From Rhinopomastus cyanomelas (lineage: Eukaryota > Chordata > Aves > Bucerotiformes > Rhinopomastidae): a stretch of DNA of 64,000 nt. The position numbers were made by a program, and so were the translations under genes. Shown here in pieces: positions 45,876 to 56,146 of the stretch (position 1 is its first letter; every line of letters begins with the position of its first letter). Location of the stretch: contig VXBP01002323.1 of assembly GCA_013400115.1 (NCBI GenBank), forward strand, positions 1 to 64,000. Reading direction: 5' to 3'. The notes under the pieces are model-generated. The model made no database searches. It saw only the letters and a program-made list of their open reading frames with translations, and had not been told where the DNA came from.

Positions 45876-45953
45876 GTGATCCTGCTGTTGCAGGCGGATT
45901 GGACTAGATGATCTTTCGAGGTCCCTTCCGTAATGATTCTATGATTCTATGAA
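44236..45953 (+). mobile_element. Young CR1 LINE, 5' truncated, with intact RT frame
   Basis: It starts within the region between endonuclease and RT of ORF2 (YEVGTLETEDAEKAEILN) and runs uninterrupted to the CR1 3' end (GATGATCTTTCGAGGTCCC, then ATGATTCTATGATTCTATGA). The 5' side, with the endonuclease and ORF1, is missing. The lack of frameshifts makes it the youngest CR1 in the window. The other CR1s of this type (9.3, 10.4, 14.8, 48.5 and 50.4 kb) are close relatives. Confidence 0.95.
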
Positions 45954-46239
45954 ACAGCTGGTGTTTGAGGAAAACCATCTGCCTCCTGTTCTCCTACGTA
46001 GGCTAAGGTCTGGAAAAGGACCAGTGGCCACCACGTGCCAGGTAGGGACATGGAGGTCCATCTGCAGCACAGGCTGCCCCAGCTGCACAATCTCCCACCA
46101 GGGCAGTGAGCCCCTGCTGTCAGTCCCATACCTCCAGGTCTGTGGCTCTGAAAAGGCAGAAGACAGGTGTAATGGTTACCAGTGCCCATGTGATTGTGTT
46201 TGGGATGTGAAAGAAGTGAGAAGTGACGGAGGCAAGGAA

Positions 46240-46800
46240 GAAGGTCACAGGACATAGGGATGATCTTCATCCGAGGAAGAACAAGTCCACGTATCAGTAC
46301 AGGCTGGGGACTGATCTGCTGGAAAGCAGCTCTGAAGAACAAGACCTGGTGGTGCTGGTGGACCACAGGCTCATCATGAGCCAGCAATGTACCCTTGTGG
46401 CCAAAAAGACCCATGATCTCCTGGGGTACATTAAGAGCAGTGCAGCCAGTAGCTCAAGGGATGTTCTCTTCCCTCTTTGCCCTGGTGAGGCCACACGTGG
46501 AATAACACTGCATCCAGTTCTGGGCACCTCTGTTCAAGAAGGACTGGGAGCTACTGGAGAGAGTCAAGTTCACAGCCACTGAGATGATCAGGAAGCTGAA
46601 GCATCTTCTTTATGAGGAGAGGCTAAAAGAGTTGGGGTTGTTGATCAGATCAACAGGAAATACTTATGAGATTGGGGGAGACTCACTGCTCTCTGAGAGG
46701 AGATCTGATTAATTCTTATAAATACCTAAAGGGCAAGTGTCAGGAGGATGGGACCAGGCTCTTCTCAGTAGTGCTTAGGGATAGGTGTCAATGGGTTTAT
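46240..46800 (+). mobile_element. CR1 fragment (RT C-terminal part), decayed
   Basis: Frames show STYQYRLGTDLLESSSEEQDLVVLVDHRLIMSQQCTLVAKK and, in other frames, TLHPVLGTSVQ-like and YEERLKELG-like text. Several frameshifts are present, and the 3' tail is not seen. It lies about 300 bp downstream of the young CR1, same strand, but is much older. Confidence 0.85.
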
Positions 46801-47504
46801 CCCAAGACATAATTAATTAATTGATGTGCTAATGAGAGAAAAGAAAAATGAAAAAAGATGGTTTGGAAACCATGTATAAATTGCAGGCAAAAAAACCCCA
46901 ACTAACTAGATTTGGAGGAAAAACAAGAAATTTCATTCACTCCACATAAAAAATACTCCACAAAAAGACATAAGGAGTTTAACCTTAGCTTCTCACATAA
47001 CTCAGCCAAAGCTGAAAAGTCCAAATCCTTAAAGAGAAGAGACCTCCAGCCATTCCTGCTTCCTATGGAAATATGGTATCAACCAAGTTAGTGCACACAT
47101 GCTTCAGCACCAGCAGCTGTTGTAAAGTCCAGTTCTCTGTTCCATGTGTTTCCACGTCACTCCTCCACTCCCAAAATTGTGAATTCCTGTAGGCATGAAC
47201 AAAGGGAAGACTCTTTCCATTTCAGCAAACCATGTAATTCAGACAAAACTTTCTATCCATTGACCCTTGAGGTACCACTCTGACTCTCTATTCACATTTC
47301 CAGGGCAAGACAGATGCTGAGTCCAGCACTCAGCAACACTCGCTCTCTCCCAAACACAGACAAGGAACGAAATGAAGTTAAAGGAGAATAAGGAGCTGGA
47401 AATCTGAAAATGAATCTCAAAATGCCTTTCTTGTTTGCAGAGGTGCAGAAAGTTGGCTTGCAAACTTCGCTTGCAGTTTTCAAGACAAACATCACAGAAA
47501 ACCC
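46801..47504. other. No gene recognised
   Basis: A-rich sequence without exons or identifiable repeats. Confidence 0.4.
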
Positions 47505-47760
47505 CACACCATGAACATAAGAAATTTGACTTAAACATAAGGAAAAGCTTCTTCACACTGATAGCAACAGAGCACTGGAACAGGCTGCCCACAGATGTTG
47601 GGGTGTCTCCTTCTCTGAAGATATTCAAAACCCACCTGGCCATGTTCCTTTTCAGTCTTCTCTGGGTGATCCTGCTCTAGCAGCGGGTTGGACTAGATGA
47701 TCTCCAGAGGTCCCTTCCAAACCCAAACATTCTGTTTTCTATTATTCTGATACTATGATC
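47505..47760 (+). mobile_element. CR1 3'-end fragment
   Basis: It reads KKFDLNIRKSFFTLIATEHWNRLP, then SPSLKIFKTHL, followed by GGTGATCCTGCTCTAGCAG and a TTGGACTAGATGATCTCCAGAGGTCCCTTCC tail. Confidence 0.9.
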
Positions 47761-48503
47761 TGTCTAACTTGTTTGTCCAAGCAGCAGGAGACTGTGAGCT
47801 GGGCTAGACTCTCTCACATGTGAAAGAATGAAACAAATGCCAAGCAGAAATGGCTTACAATATTTCAAACCAGTGAAGCCCATTCCTTTCTACATGGTAA
47901 CAGTGGTACCCTCATGATTGTCTAAATAAAGGTCCTGTGTCTCTGGACATCACTGAGCTGATGTGTGGAGTAATATTCTACAGCAGTGAGTCCCACAGTT
48001 TCATGAAATAAGTATTCCCTGTTGTTGGCTCCTACTTTATAGATGGTCCCTGAATCTCTCCCATATTTTTGCTGTCTTGGATTCTTGTTAATTGAATTAA
48101 TCTATGAAGTAAGCACTTCCTAACCCCTCTTGTCTTTGCTTACCCAGTTGTTCTATCATGCATTGATCACCCATCCCATCTTCACCATGGGAAAGGATAC
48201 CTGTGGGTTGAAACAGATTTAATAAAATAGTAATTAAAATTTTCTAGTATGTATACTAACACTATAGTTGTGAGTAATAATAACAGATTGGGAAGATTTT
48301 TGTTAAACTTTAATAGATTATTAGGTTAAAAGATTAATAGAATAGTAGATGAGCCCTTAGCATTGTTAGATAAATATTCTATTCTTTTTGCTAGACCAGG
48401 AGACCGTTTGAGAGAGCCTTGATACAGAGAGGAAGCTAAGATGAAGCGGCTTGAGATAATCATTGGAAGGGATTTCACAAGTAAGTGTTGTTTCTCACAT
48501 ACA
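47761..48503. other. AT-rich stretch, partly inside the duplicated block
   Basis: I recognise no gene. From 48128 the sequence is repeated at 50069 onwards. The segment 48200-48490 is AT-rich and of unknown type. Confidence 0.4.
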
Positions 48504-49978
48504 TCATAGAATTATAGAATCATTAGGGACTGGAAGGGACCTCGAAAGATCATCTAGTCCAATACCCCTGCCGTAGCAGGATCACCTAGACCAAGTCACA
48601 CAGGAAAACATTCAGGTGGTTCTTAAACATCTCCAGTGAAAAAGACTCCACAACCCTCCTGTTCCAGTGCTCTGTCACCCACACTGTGAAGAAGTTCCTT
48701 CTCATATTTATATGGAACTTCCTATGTTACAGCTTACAACCATTGCCCCTTGTCCTATCACTAGATGACACTGAGAAGAGGCTGGCTCCATTCTCCTGAC
48801 ATCCACCCTTCAAATATTTGTAGGCATTAATGAGGCCACCCCTATGTCTCCTCTTCTCCAAGCTAAAGGCACCCATCTCCCTCAGCCTCTCCTCTTATGA
48901 GGGAGGTGCTCCACTTCCTTCGTCATCCTTGTCGCTGGACTCCCCCAAGCAGCTCCACATCAGTGTTGAACTGAGGGGCACAGAACTGGACACAATACTC
49001 CGCATGTGGTCTCACCAGGGCAGAGTAGAGGGGGATAAGAACCTGTCTTGATCTGTTAACCACCCCACTTCTGATCTGCTCCAGGATACTGTTGGCTCTC
49101 TTGGCCAAAAGGGTACATTGCTGGCTCATGATCATTCTGCTATCCACTAGGATCCCCAGATCCCTTTCTCCTACACTGCTCTCCAACAGGTCAGTCCCCG
49201 GCCCATACTGGTACCTGGGGTTGTTCTTGCCCAGATGCAAGACTCTATACTTGCCCTTGTTCATTAAATTTCTCCCTGCCCAGCTCTCCAGCCTATCCAG
49301 GTCCCACTGAATGGCAGCACAGTCTGCTGGGGTGTCAGCCACTCCTCCAACCTTTGTGTCATCAGCAAACTTGCTGACACTGCACTCTAATCCCTCATCC
49401 AAGTCATTAATAGTCTGAATAGGACTGGTCTCAGTACTGACCCTTGGGGGACTTCACTAGATACAGGCCTCCAACTAGACTCTGTCCCGATGACTACTAC
49501 TCTCTGGTTTCTATCCTGGAGCCAGTTCAAAATCCACCTCACTACCCAATCAACCAGACCACACTGTCTCAGTTTGGCTGCGAGGAGGCTGTGTCAAGAG
49601 CTGTACTGAAGTCCAGATAGATCACATCCACTGCTTTGCCAATATCTATCCACCTGGTTATGCCCTCATAAAAGTCTGTCAGGTTGGTCAAGCATGACTT
49701 TCCCTTTGTAAAGCCATGCTGGCTGTCCCTAATAACCCTCCTGTCCTTGATGTGCCTGGAGACAGCCTCTAGGACAAAATGTTCCATCACTTTTCCTGAG
49801 AGGGAGGTCAGGCTGACCAGTGTACAGTGGCCTGGGTCCTTCTTCTTACCCTTTTTGAAGACTGGAGTGACATTTGCTAGCCTCCAGTCCCTAGGCACCT
49901 CTCCTGATCCTCATGACTTAGAAAAGATGATGGAGAGTGGCCTAGCAATGACTTCCGTCATTCTGTTTAACCACACAG
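48128..49978. repeat. Duplicated block, copy 1 (1,851 bp)
   Basis: This is nearly base-for-base identical to 50069-51919 at a constant offset of 1,941; only a few differences are visible (for example near 48587 and 48637). Copy 2 is bounded by single Ns at 50068 and 51920, which points to assembly joins. Confidence 0.93.
48504..49978 (-). mobile_element. CR1 LINE, minus strand, in duplicated block copy 1
   Basis: On the minus strand it reads MPRDWRLANVTPVFKKGKKKDPGH...KVMEHFVLEAVSRHIKDRRVIRDSQHGF (49569-49898), then CSVSKFADDTKVGG...PRYQYGPGTDLLESSVGERDLG (48923-49402), then the C-terminus and tail. It resembles the 44.2 kb element but has several frameshifts and a damaged region around 49410-49560. 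Confidence 0.92.
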
Positions 49979-50067
49979 GTCTTCTGGCTCCCTTCCTTGT
50001 CTTCTTTCCTGTTGGAATGCTCTTTTCTTGTGCTTCAAAGAAGTAGTCTTTGAATGTTAACCAGCTC
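49979..50067 (-). mobile_element. Short linker between duplicated blocks, CR1-like at its start
   Basis: The first part continues the reverse complement of CR1 ORF2 from copy 1; the rest is not recognised. It ends at a single N (50068). Confidence 0.5.
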
Positions 50068-50068
50068 N

Positions 50069-51919
50069 TCTTGTCTTTGCTTACCCAGTTGTTCTATCAT
50101 GCATTGATCACCCATCCCATCTTCACCATGGGAAAGGATACCTGTGGGTTGAAACAGATTTAATAAAATAGTAATTAAAATTTTCTAGTATGTATACTAA
50201 CACTATAGTTGTGAGTAATAATAACAGATTGGGAAGATTTTTGTTAAACTTTAATAGATTATTAGGTTAAAAGATTAATAGAATAGTAGATGAGCCCTTA
50301 GCATTGTTAGATAAATATTCTATTCTTTTTGCTAGACCAGGAGACCGTTTGAGAGAGCCTTGATACAGAGAGGAAGCTAAGATGAAGCGGCTTGAGATAA
50401 TCATTGGAAGGGATTTCACAAGTAAGTGTTGTTTCTCACATACATCATAGAATTATAGAATCATTAGGGACTGGAAGGGACCTCGAAAGATCATCTAGTC
50501 CAATACCCCTGCCGCAGCAGGATCACCTAGACCAAGTCACACAGGAAAACATTCAGGTGGTTCTTAAACATCTCCCGTGAAAAAGACTCCACAACCCTCC
50601 TGTTCCAGTGCTCTGTCACCCACACTGTGAAGAAGTTCCTTCTCATATTTATATGGAACTTCCTATGTTACAGCTTACAACCATTGCCCCTTGTCCTATC
50701 ACTAGATGACACTGAGAAGAGGCTGGCTCCATTCTCCTGACATCCACCCTTCAAATATTTGTAGGCATTAATGAGGCCACCCCTATGTCTCCTCTTCTCC
50801 AAGCTAAAGGCACCCATCTCCCTCAGCCTCTCCTCTTATGAGGGAGGTGCTCCACTTCCTTCGTCATCCTTGTCGCTGGACTCCCCCAAGCAGCTCCACA
50901 TCAGTGTTGAACTGAGGGGCACAGAACTGGACACAATACTCCGCATGTGGTCTCACCAGGGCAGAGTAGAGGGGGATAAGAACCTGTCTTGATCTGTTAA
51001 CCACCCCACTTCTGATCTGCTCCAGGATACTGTTGGCTCTCTTGGCCAAAAGGGTACATTGCTGGCTCATGATCATTCTGCTATCCACTAGGATCCCCAG
51101 ATCCCTTTCTCCTACACTGCTCTCCAACAGGTCAGTCCCCGGCCCATACTGGTACCTGGGGTTGTTCTTGCCCAGATGCAAGACTCTATACTTGCCCTTG
51201 TTCATTAAATTTCTCCCTGCCCAGCTCTCCAGCCTATCCAGGTCCCACTGAATGGCAGCACAGTCTGCTGGGGTGTCAGCCACTCCTCCAACCTTTGTGT
51301 CATCAGCAAACTTGCTGACACTGCACTCTAATCCCTCATCCAAGTCATTAATAGTCTGAATAGGACTGGTCTCAGTACTGACCCTTGGGGGACTTCACTA
51401 GATACAGGCCTCCAACTAGACTCTGTCCCGATGACTACTACTCTCTGGTTTCTATCCTGGAGCCAGTTCAAAATCCACCTCACTACCCAATCAACCAGAC
51501 CACACTGTCTCAGTTTGGCTGCGAGGAGGCTGTGTCAAGAGCTGTACTGAAGTCCAGATAGATCACATCCACTGCTTTGCCAATATCTATCCACCTGGTT
51601 ATGCCCTCATAAAAGTCTGTCAGGTTGGTCAAGCATGACTTTCCCTTTGTAAAGCCATGCTGGCTGTCCCTAATAACCCTCCTGTCCTTGATGTGCCTGG
51701 AGACAGCCTCTAGGACAAAATGTTCCATCACTTTTCCTGAGAGGGAGGTCAGGCTGACCAGTGTACAGTGGCCTGGGTCCTTCTTCTTACCCTTTTTGAA
51801 GACTGGAGTGACATTTGCTAGCCTCCAGTCCCTAGGCACCTCTCCTGATCCTCATGACTTAGAAAAGATGATGGAGAGTGGCCTAGCAATGACTTCCGTC
51901 ATTCTGTTTAACCACACAG
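50069..51919. repeat. Duplicated block, copy 2 (1,851 bp)
   Basis: Near-identical second copy of 48128-49978, flanked by single Ns at 50068 and 51920. It could be a haplotype duplicate left in the assembly or a very recent tandem duplication. Confidence 0.93.
50445..51919 (-). mobile_element. CR1 LINE, minus strand, in duplicated block copy 2
   Basis: It has the same coding remnants as the 48.5-50.0 kb element, with identical translations at 50864-51343 and 51510-51839. It should not be counted as an independent insertion. Confidence 0.9.
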
Positions 51920-51920
51920 N

Positions 51921-52286
51921 CTCCCCCATCTCATGGTCACTGCACCCAAGGCTGCCCTCAACCTCCACTCCTTCAACCAGAAGCAGAAAATAATATATGT
52001 GCTAAAAATAAGTCTGTTTAGGCAGCCAGGGGAGCTTGTGAGATGGGGGCTTCACTTGAAAGACGCTTCAGGAATGGTGGGATGGCAACGAGTGAGGAGA
52101 AAAGGCTGTCTCCAGTATTATTGGGAGAGTTATGTTTATGGTGTGAAATAACTTCTGTTGACCAGCTTCTGGTGGGTCAGCTGCCCTAGCTTTCTCTCCT
52201 CCTGGCTTTATCACTAGCTCACTCAAAACAGATAAAGACCTGAAAGGCTGTGTAGACCTACAAACCATGGCTGGCCACAAGCAAAA
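51921..52286. repeat. Second duplicated block, copy 1 (366 bp)
   Basis: This matches 52879-53244 at a constant offset of 958 with very few differences. It lies between a single N (51920) and the long gap (52287-52754), so it may be an alternative version of the same sequence. It contains a CR1 edge and 52076-52286 of the LTR-like repeat. Confidence 0.9.
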
Positions 52287-52754
52287 NNNNNNNNNNNNNN
52301 NNNNNNNNNNNNNNNNNNNNNNNNNNNNNNNNNNNNNNNNNNNNNNNNNNNNNNNNNNNNNNNNNNNNNNNNNNNNNNNNNNNNNNNNNNNNNNNNNNNN
52401 NNNNNNNNNNNNNNNNNNNNNNNNNNNNNNNNNNNNNNNNNNNNNNNNNNNNNNNNNNNNNNNNNNNNNNNNNNNNNNNNNNNNNNNNNNNNNNNNNNNN
52501 NNNNNNNNNNNNNNNNNNNNNNNNNNNNNNNNNNNNNNNNNNNNNNNNNNNNNNNNNNNNNNNNNNNNNNNNNNNNNNNNNNNNNNNNNNNNNNNNNNNN
52601 NNNNNNNNNNNNNNNNNNNNNNNNNNNNNNNNNNNNNNNNNNNNNNNNNNNNNNNNNNNNNNNNNNNNNNNNNNNNNNNNNNNNNNNNNNNNNNNNNNNN
52701 NNNNNNNNNNNNNNNNNNNNNNNNNNNNNNNNNNNNNNNNNNNNNNNNNNNNNN
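52287..52754. other. Assembly gap (468 N)
   Basis: A run of N. Long frames crossing it are artefacts. Confidence 0.98.
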
Positions 52755-52940
52755 CTGCCAGTCCCCTGCCCCATGGGATTTCCCCCAGCAATTGCTTGAA
52801 AAGGCCAAAGTTGGCCCTCCTGAAGCCCAGGGTTTTGATTCTGCTAGATATTCTGTTCCTACCAGATGAGACTTTGAACTCCACCATCTCATGGTCACTG
52901 CACCCAAGGCTGCCCTCAACCTCCACTCCTTCAACCAGAA
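52755..52940 (-). mobile_element. CR1 fragment, minus strand (after the endonuclease)
   Basis: The minus-strand translation EVEGSLGCSDHEMVEFKV...TLGFRRANFGLFKQLLG is the CR1 ORF2 segment at the end of the endonuclease domain. It is cut by the gap on its downstream side. Confidence 0.88.
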
Positions 52941-53244
52941 GCAGAAAATAATATATGTGCTAAAAATAAGTCTGTTTAGGCAGCCAGGGGAGCTTGTGAG
53001 ATGGGGGCTTCACTTGAAAGACGCTTCAGGAATGGTGGGATGGCAACGAGTGAGGAGAAAAGGCTGTCTCCAGTATTATTGGGAGAGTTATGTTTATGGT
53101 GTGAAATAACTTCTGTTGACCAGCTTCTGGTGGGTCAGCTGCCCTAGCTTTCTCTCCTCCTGGCTTTATCACTAGCTCACTCAAAACAGATAAAGACCTG
53201 AAAGGCTGTGTAGACCTACAAACCATGGCTGGCCACAAGCAAAA
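52879..53244. repeat. Second duplicated block, copy 2 (366 bp)
   Basis: Near-identical to 51921-52286. This copy continues without a gap into unique sequence on its right. Confidence 0.9.
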
Positions 53245-53328
53245 TCAAAGTGTCTTATCAGGTTGGTTTTGAAGGAATTGGGTGCTGCGTTCTTCTCAAA
53301 AGTGCAGCTTTCCAGAACAGAAAATCAT
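53034..53328 (-). mobile_element. LTR-like dispersed repeat, copy 4 (fragment, minus strand)
   Basis: The reverse complement shares GGAAAGCTGCACTTTTGAGA, GTGGCCAGCCATGGTTTGTA, GTCTACACAGCCTTTCAGGT and AGAAGCTGGTCAACAGAAGTT with the 39.9 kb copy. It is closer to that copy than to the 35.2 kb copy. The 3' AT-rich half is missing. Confidence 0.6.
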
Positions 53329-53655
53329 ATGATTCTACCCAAGCAAAATCTGGACACTTCTCTATCAGCAGCATTACAAGGGGACCTGTATGTTGCTGAG
53401 CAGATGCTTTCATTAACATTTCCAGAAGTGAAACACAGATTTGCACCATCTGGGGATGTGTTATACTTTTTGTTCTCCTCCTGGATAATAACTTTGATAT
53501 TTTTCTGTATTTATTTTTAAAAAAACACACATCTATGCTATTCATTAGTGAGTTGCTAAGGAATCAGTGTTTGCTCATGTTCTCAGGTCGATGACGTTCA
53601 CAGGCCGATGTACTTTGTCATCTCTGCAAACTTTTTCCTTCCTTAATTTTTTCAG

Positions 53656-53745
53656 TGAATCATAGAATCATTGAAGGTTGGAAGGTACATTTAAAGGCTA
53701 TCTGGTCCAACCCCCAGCAATGAGTAGGAACATCTTCCACTAGAA
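53656..53745 (-). mobile_element. CR1 tail, minus strand
   Basis: GAATCATAGAATCATTGAAGGTTGGAAGG...CTGGTCCAACCCCC is the reverse complement of a CR1 3' end. It is followed at once by a different part of CR1, so it is either a separate insertion or an internally deleted one. Confidence 0.85.
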
Positions 53746-54180
53746 TAAGGGAGCTCAGAGTCCAGGAGCAGAATAGAGGGGAAGAATCACCTCCCTTGAC
53801 CTGTTGGTGATGCTTCTTTCGATACAGCCCAGGATACGGGTTGCACTCATTGCCAGCTCATGTTGAGCTTCTCATCTACCAACTCCTCCAACTCCTTCTC
53901 CTCAGGGCTGCTCTCAATCCATTCACCACCCAGCATGTATTTGTGCTTAGGATTGCTCTGACTCAGATGTAGGACCCTGCACTTGGACATGTTGAACCTC
54001 ATGCAGCTTGCAAATGCCCAGTTCCCAAGTCTGCCAAGGTTCCTCTGGATGGCCTCCCTTCTCTCCAGAGTATCAACCACACCATACAGCTTGATGTCAT
54101 CAGCAAACATGCTGATGGGGCACTCACTGCATCTGTCCATGTTACCAGAAAACAGATCCCTGAGGAGCACTATTCAAAAC
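53746..54180 (-). mobile_element. CR1 RT fragment, minus strand
   Basis: The minus-strand frame at 53847-54170 reads ISMFADDIKLYGVVDT...RFNMSKCRVLHLSQSNPKHKYMLGG, with the catalytic FADD still visible, and ends in LVDEKLNMSWQ. It belongs to a different, more diverged CR1 subfamily than the 44.2 kb element. Confidence 0.88.
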
Positions 54181-54227
54181 TGATCTCTACATGGGCATCA
54201 AGATGTGAGTAACTCTTTGGTTACTAT

Positions 54228-54790
54228 CACAGAATCACTCTGGTTGGAAAAGACCCCTGGGATCATCAAGTCCAAACATCTACCCTACCTTACAAGTTCA
54301 CCCCTGAACACGTCATCCAAACGATAAACACATCCAGGAATGGTGACTCAACCATCTCCCTGGGAAGCCCATTCCAGTGCTTGACCACTCTCTCTGTGAA
54401 AAACTTCCTAATACGAAGCCTAAACCTACCCTGCTGCAACTTGAACCCATTCCCTCTTGTTCTATCACTAATCACTTGTGAGAAGAGACCAGTACCAACC
54501 TCTTCACAGCATTCTTTCAGGTAGTTGTAGAGAGTGATGAGGTCTCCTCTCAGCCTCCTCTTCTTCAAACTAAAGAGCCGCAGCTCTTTCAGTCTCTCCT
54601 CATAAGATTTATTCTCCAGGCCTTTCACTAGCTTAGTTGCCCTCCTCTGCATCTGCTCCAGCACCTCCACATCTCTCTTGTATCCTCATGCCCCAAACTG
54701 GACACAATACTCAAGATGTGGCCTCACTGGTGCCAAATACAGGGGGGACAATAACTTCCTTACTCCCGCTGGCCAAACTAACCAAATCTT
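54228..54790 (-). mobile_element. CR1 3' fragment, minus strand
   Basis: It begins ATCACAGAATCACTCTGGTTGG...CATCAAGTCCAAAC and its minus-strand frame (54290-54670) reads LEQMQRRATKLVKGLENKSYEERLKELRLFSLKKRRLRGDL. It ends near 54790, where a plus-strand CR1 begins. The terminal region resembles the nested element at 0.9-2.3 kb (KLVKGLENKSYEE). Confidence 0.9.
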
Positions 54791-54827
54791 TATCCAACAA
54801 TTCTTTGTCCAACAAATTCTTTATCCA

Positions 54828-55397
54828 ACAAGCGGTCTGTCTGCCAGTCTCACCTCCATCTATGGAAAGATGATGGAACAAATTCTTTTGGATGCAATTC
54901 CCAACCATCTGGAAGAGAAAAAAGTTACTGAGAGTAGTCAGCATGGATTCATCAAGGGGAAATTGTGCTTGAGCATTCTAATAGGTTTTTATAATGTGGT
55001 ATTATCTCAGTTTGTGGGAAGAAGAAAACAAGTCCCCACCCTTATTTTGATCTTTACTGTGTGGGGGGAAAAAACTGAAGCAAGTGAAAGATAAACCAAC
55101 TTTAATNGTAGACAGGTCATCTGCTCTCATTATTACATCCTAGTGAGGCCCCATCCAGACACACTTCTGGGCTTCTCAGTTCAAGTGAGTCAGGAAACTA
55201 CTGGAGAGGCCATTGTAGGGCAGTGAAGATGATTTGGGGCCTGGAGCAACTCTGTTACAAAGAATGGGTTGAGAGAGCTGGGACTGTGTAGCCTTGAGAA
55301 CAAGAGGAGACTTGATCCACACCTATAGACCTCTGTAGGGTGGCTGTACGGAGGACGGTGCCAGAACTGTTTTCAGCTGTGCCCAGTGATGGGACAA
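54828..55397 (+). mobile_element. CR1 fragment, plus strand, left part of an interrupted copy
   Basis: It reads SASLTSIYGKMMEQILLDAIPNHLEEKKVTESSQHGFIKGKLCLS (RT fingers) and, after an internal loss and a single N at 55107, VRPHPDTLLGFSVQ-like and RELGLCSLENKRRL-like text. It is very decayed. Its continuation is 55601-55639 and 56147-56335. Confidence 0.8.
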
Positions 55398-55600
55398 GAA
55401 TCACAGAATCACAGAACATAAAGGATTGGAAGGGACCTTGAAAGATCCCCCTGCCAGAGCAGGATCAACTAGACCAAGTCACACATGAACACATCTAGGA
55501 GGGTTTTAAATGGCTCCAGATTTGGCCCCCCTGCTCAGGCCATTCTAGTGTTCTGTCGCTCTCACTGTGAAGAAGTTCCTTCTCACATTTCTGTGGAACA
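55398..55600 (-). mobile_element. CR1 3' end, minus strand, inserted in the plus-strand CR1
   Basis: AATCACAGAATCACAGAACATAAAGGATTGGAAGGGACCTTG...ACTAGACCAAGTCACACATGAACAC is the reverse complement of a CR1 3' end. Plus-strand CR1 sequence flanks it on both sides (GTGATGGGACAAG before, AATGGGCACAAGCTGGAACA after), so it is a nested insertion. Confidence 0.88.
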
Positions 55601-55639
55601 ATGGGCACAAGCTGGAACACACGAAGTTTCATTTAGAAA
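55601..55639 (+). mobile_element. CR1 piece between two insertions
   Basis: AATGGGCACAAGCTGGAACACACGAAG... is the middle of the plus-strand CR1 left between the nested minus-strand CR1 and the solo LTR. Its last four bases, GAAA (55636-55639), are the target-site copy. Confidence 0.8.
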
Positions 55640-56142
55640 TGTTATGAGTAAATTGACCTAAAACAGGTTTGTCTTAACCAATTATAATAATTTACTAAAT
55701 AGGAACAAGCAAGCAGCGCTTTTAGGGTTAAAGGGTAGCGCTGGGTGCAGGAGGAGGAGTCACCAAGCTTCACCCTCTCACTCCCCACACACCGTAAACA
55801 GTTCAAGCCCTCCCCTTTTATATCCATATATGGTCCGTCATTGGTCAGTTCAAACGGAGCGCGGACTCTTCGCTGTCACCAAGTTGGGCAGTTTCAACGA
55901 GCTCGGGCTTCTCGCTGTTTCAGGGTCCCGCGGGCTCCTCCGCGTTTCCGGGGTCCTTCCGTTATAGCGTGGGGTCCTTGCTCTCCGTAGGTGTCTCAGA
56001 AGATGCCTCACCGAACTACATACCCCAACCGTGGCAAACAAAACTCCAATAATAAATACAACAACATTCCCCAAAAATATACATCAGATAAACTACAGGA
56101 ACTATCTACATGTTAACATGAGTCACTTATATACATATAACA
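55640..56142 (-). mobile_element. Solo LTR (503 bp) with 4-bp target duplication
   Basis: The block begins TGTTAT and ends ATAACA, a perfect 6-bp terminal inverted repeat of the LTR type, and is flanked by GAAA on both sides (55636-55639 and 56143-56146). It splits a CR1 cleanly: the CR1 C-terminal coding sequence stops at 55639 and resumes at 56147. On the minus strand a TATAAAAG box is centred near 55822, followed by an R/U5-like stretch and an AGTAAA near 55695. CpG-rich text (about 55850-55990) would be U3. No gag, pol or env sequence is present. Orientation is inferred from the TATA box; an AATAAA on the plus strand near 56052 leaves some doubt. Confidence 0.82.
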
Positions 56143-56146
56143 GAAA

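Noticed and set aside
52068..52934. Long frames of 183-288 codons
   Set aside because: They cross the 468-N gap; the length is an artefact.
35162..53328. Search for retroviral gag, pol or env between LTR-like copies
   Set aside because: No open or broken retroviral coding motifs were seen; the only RT motifs in the window are of the CR1 type.
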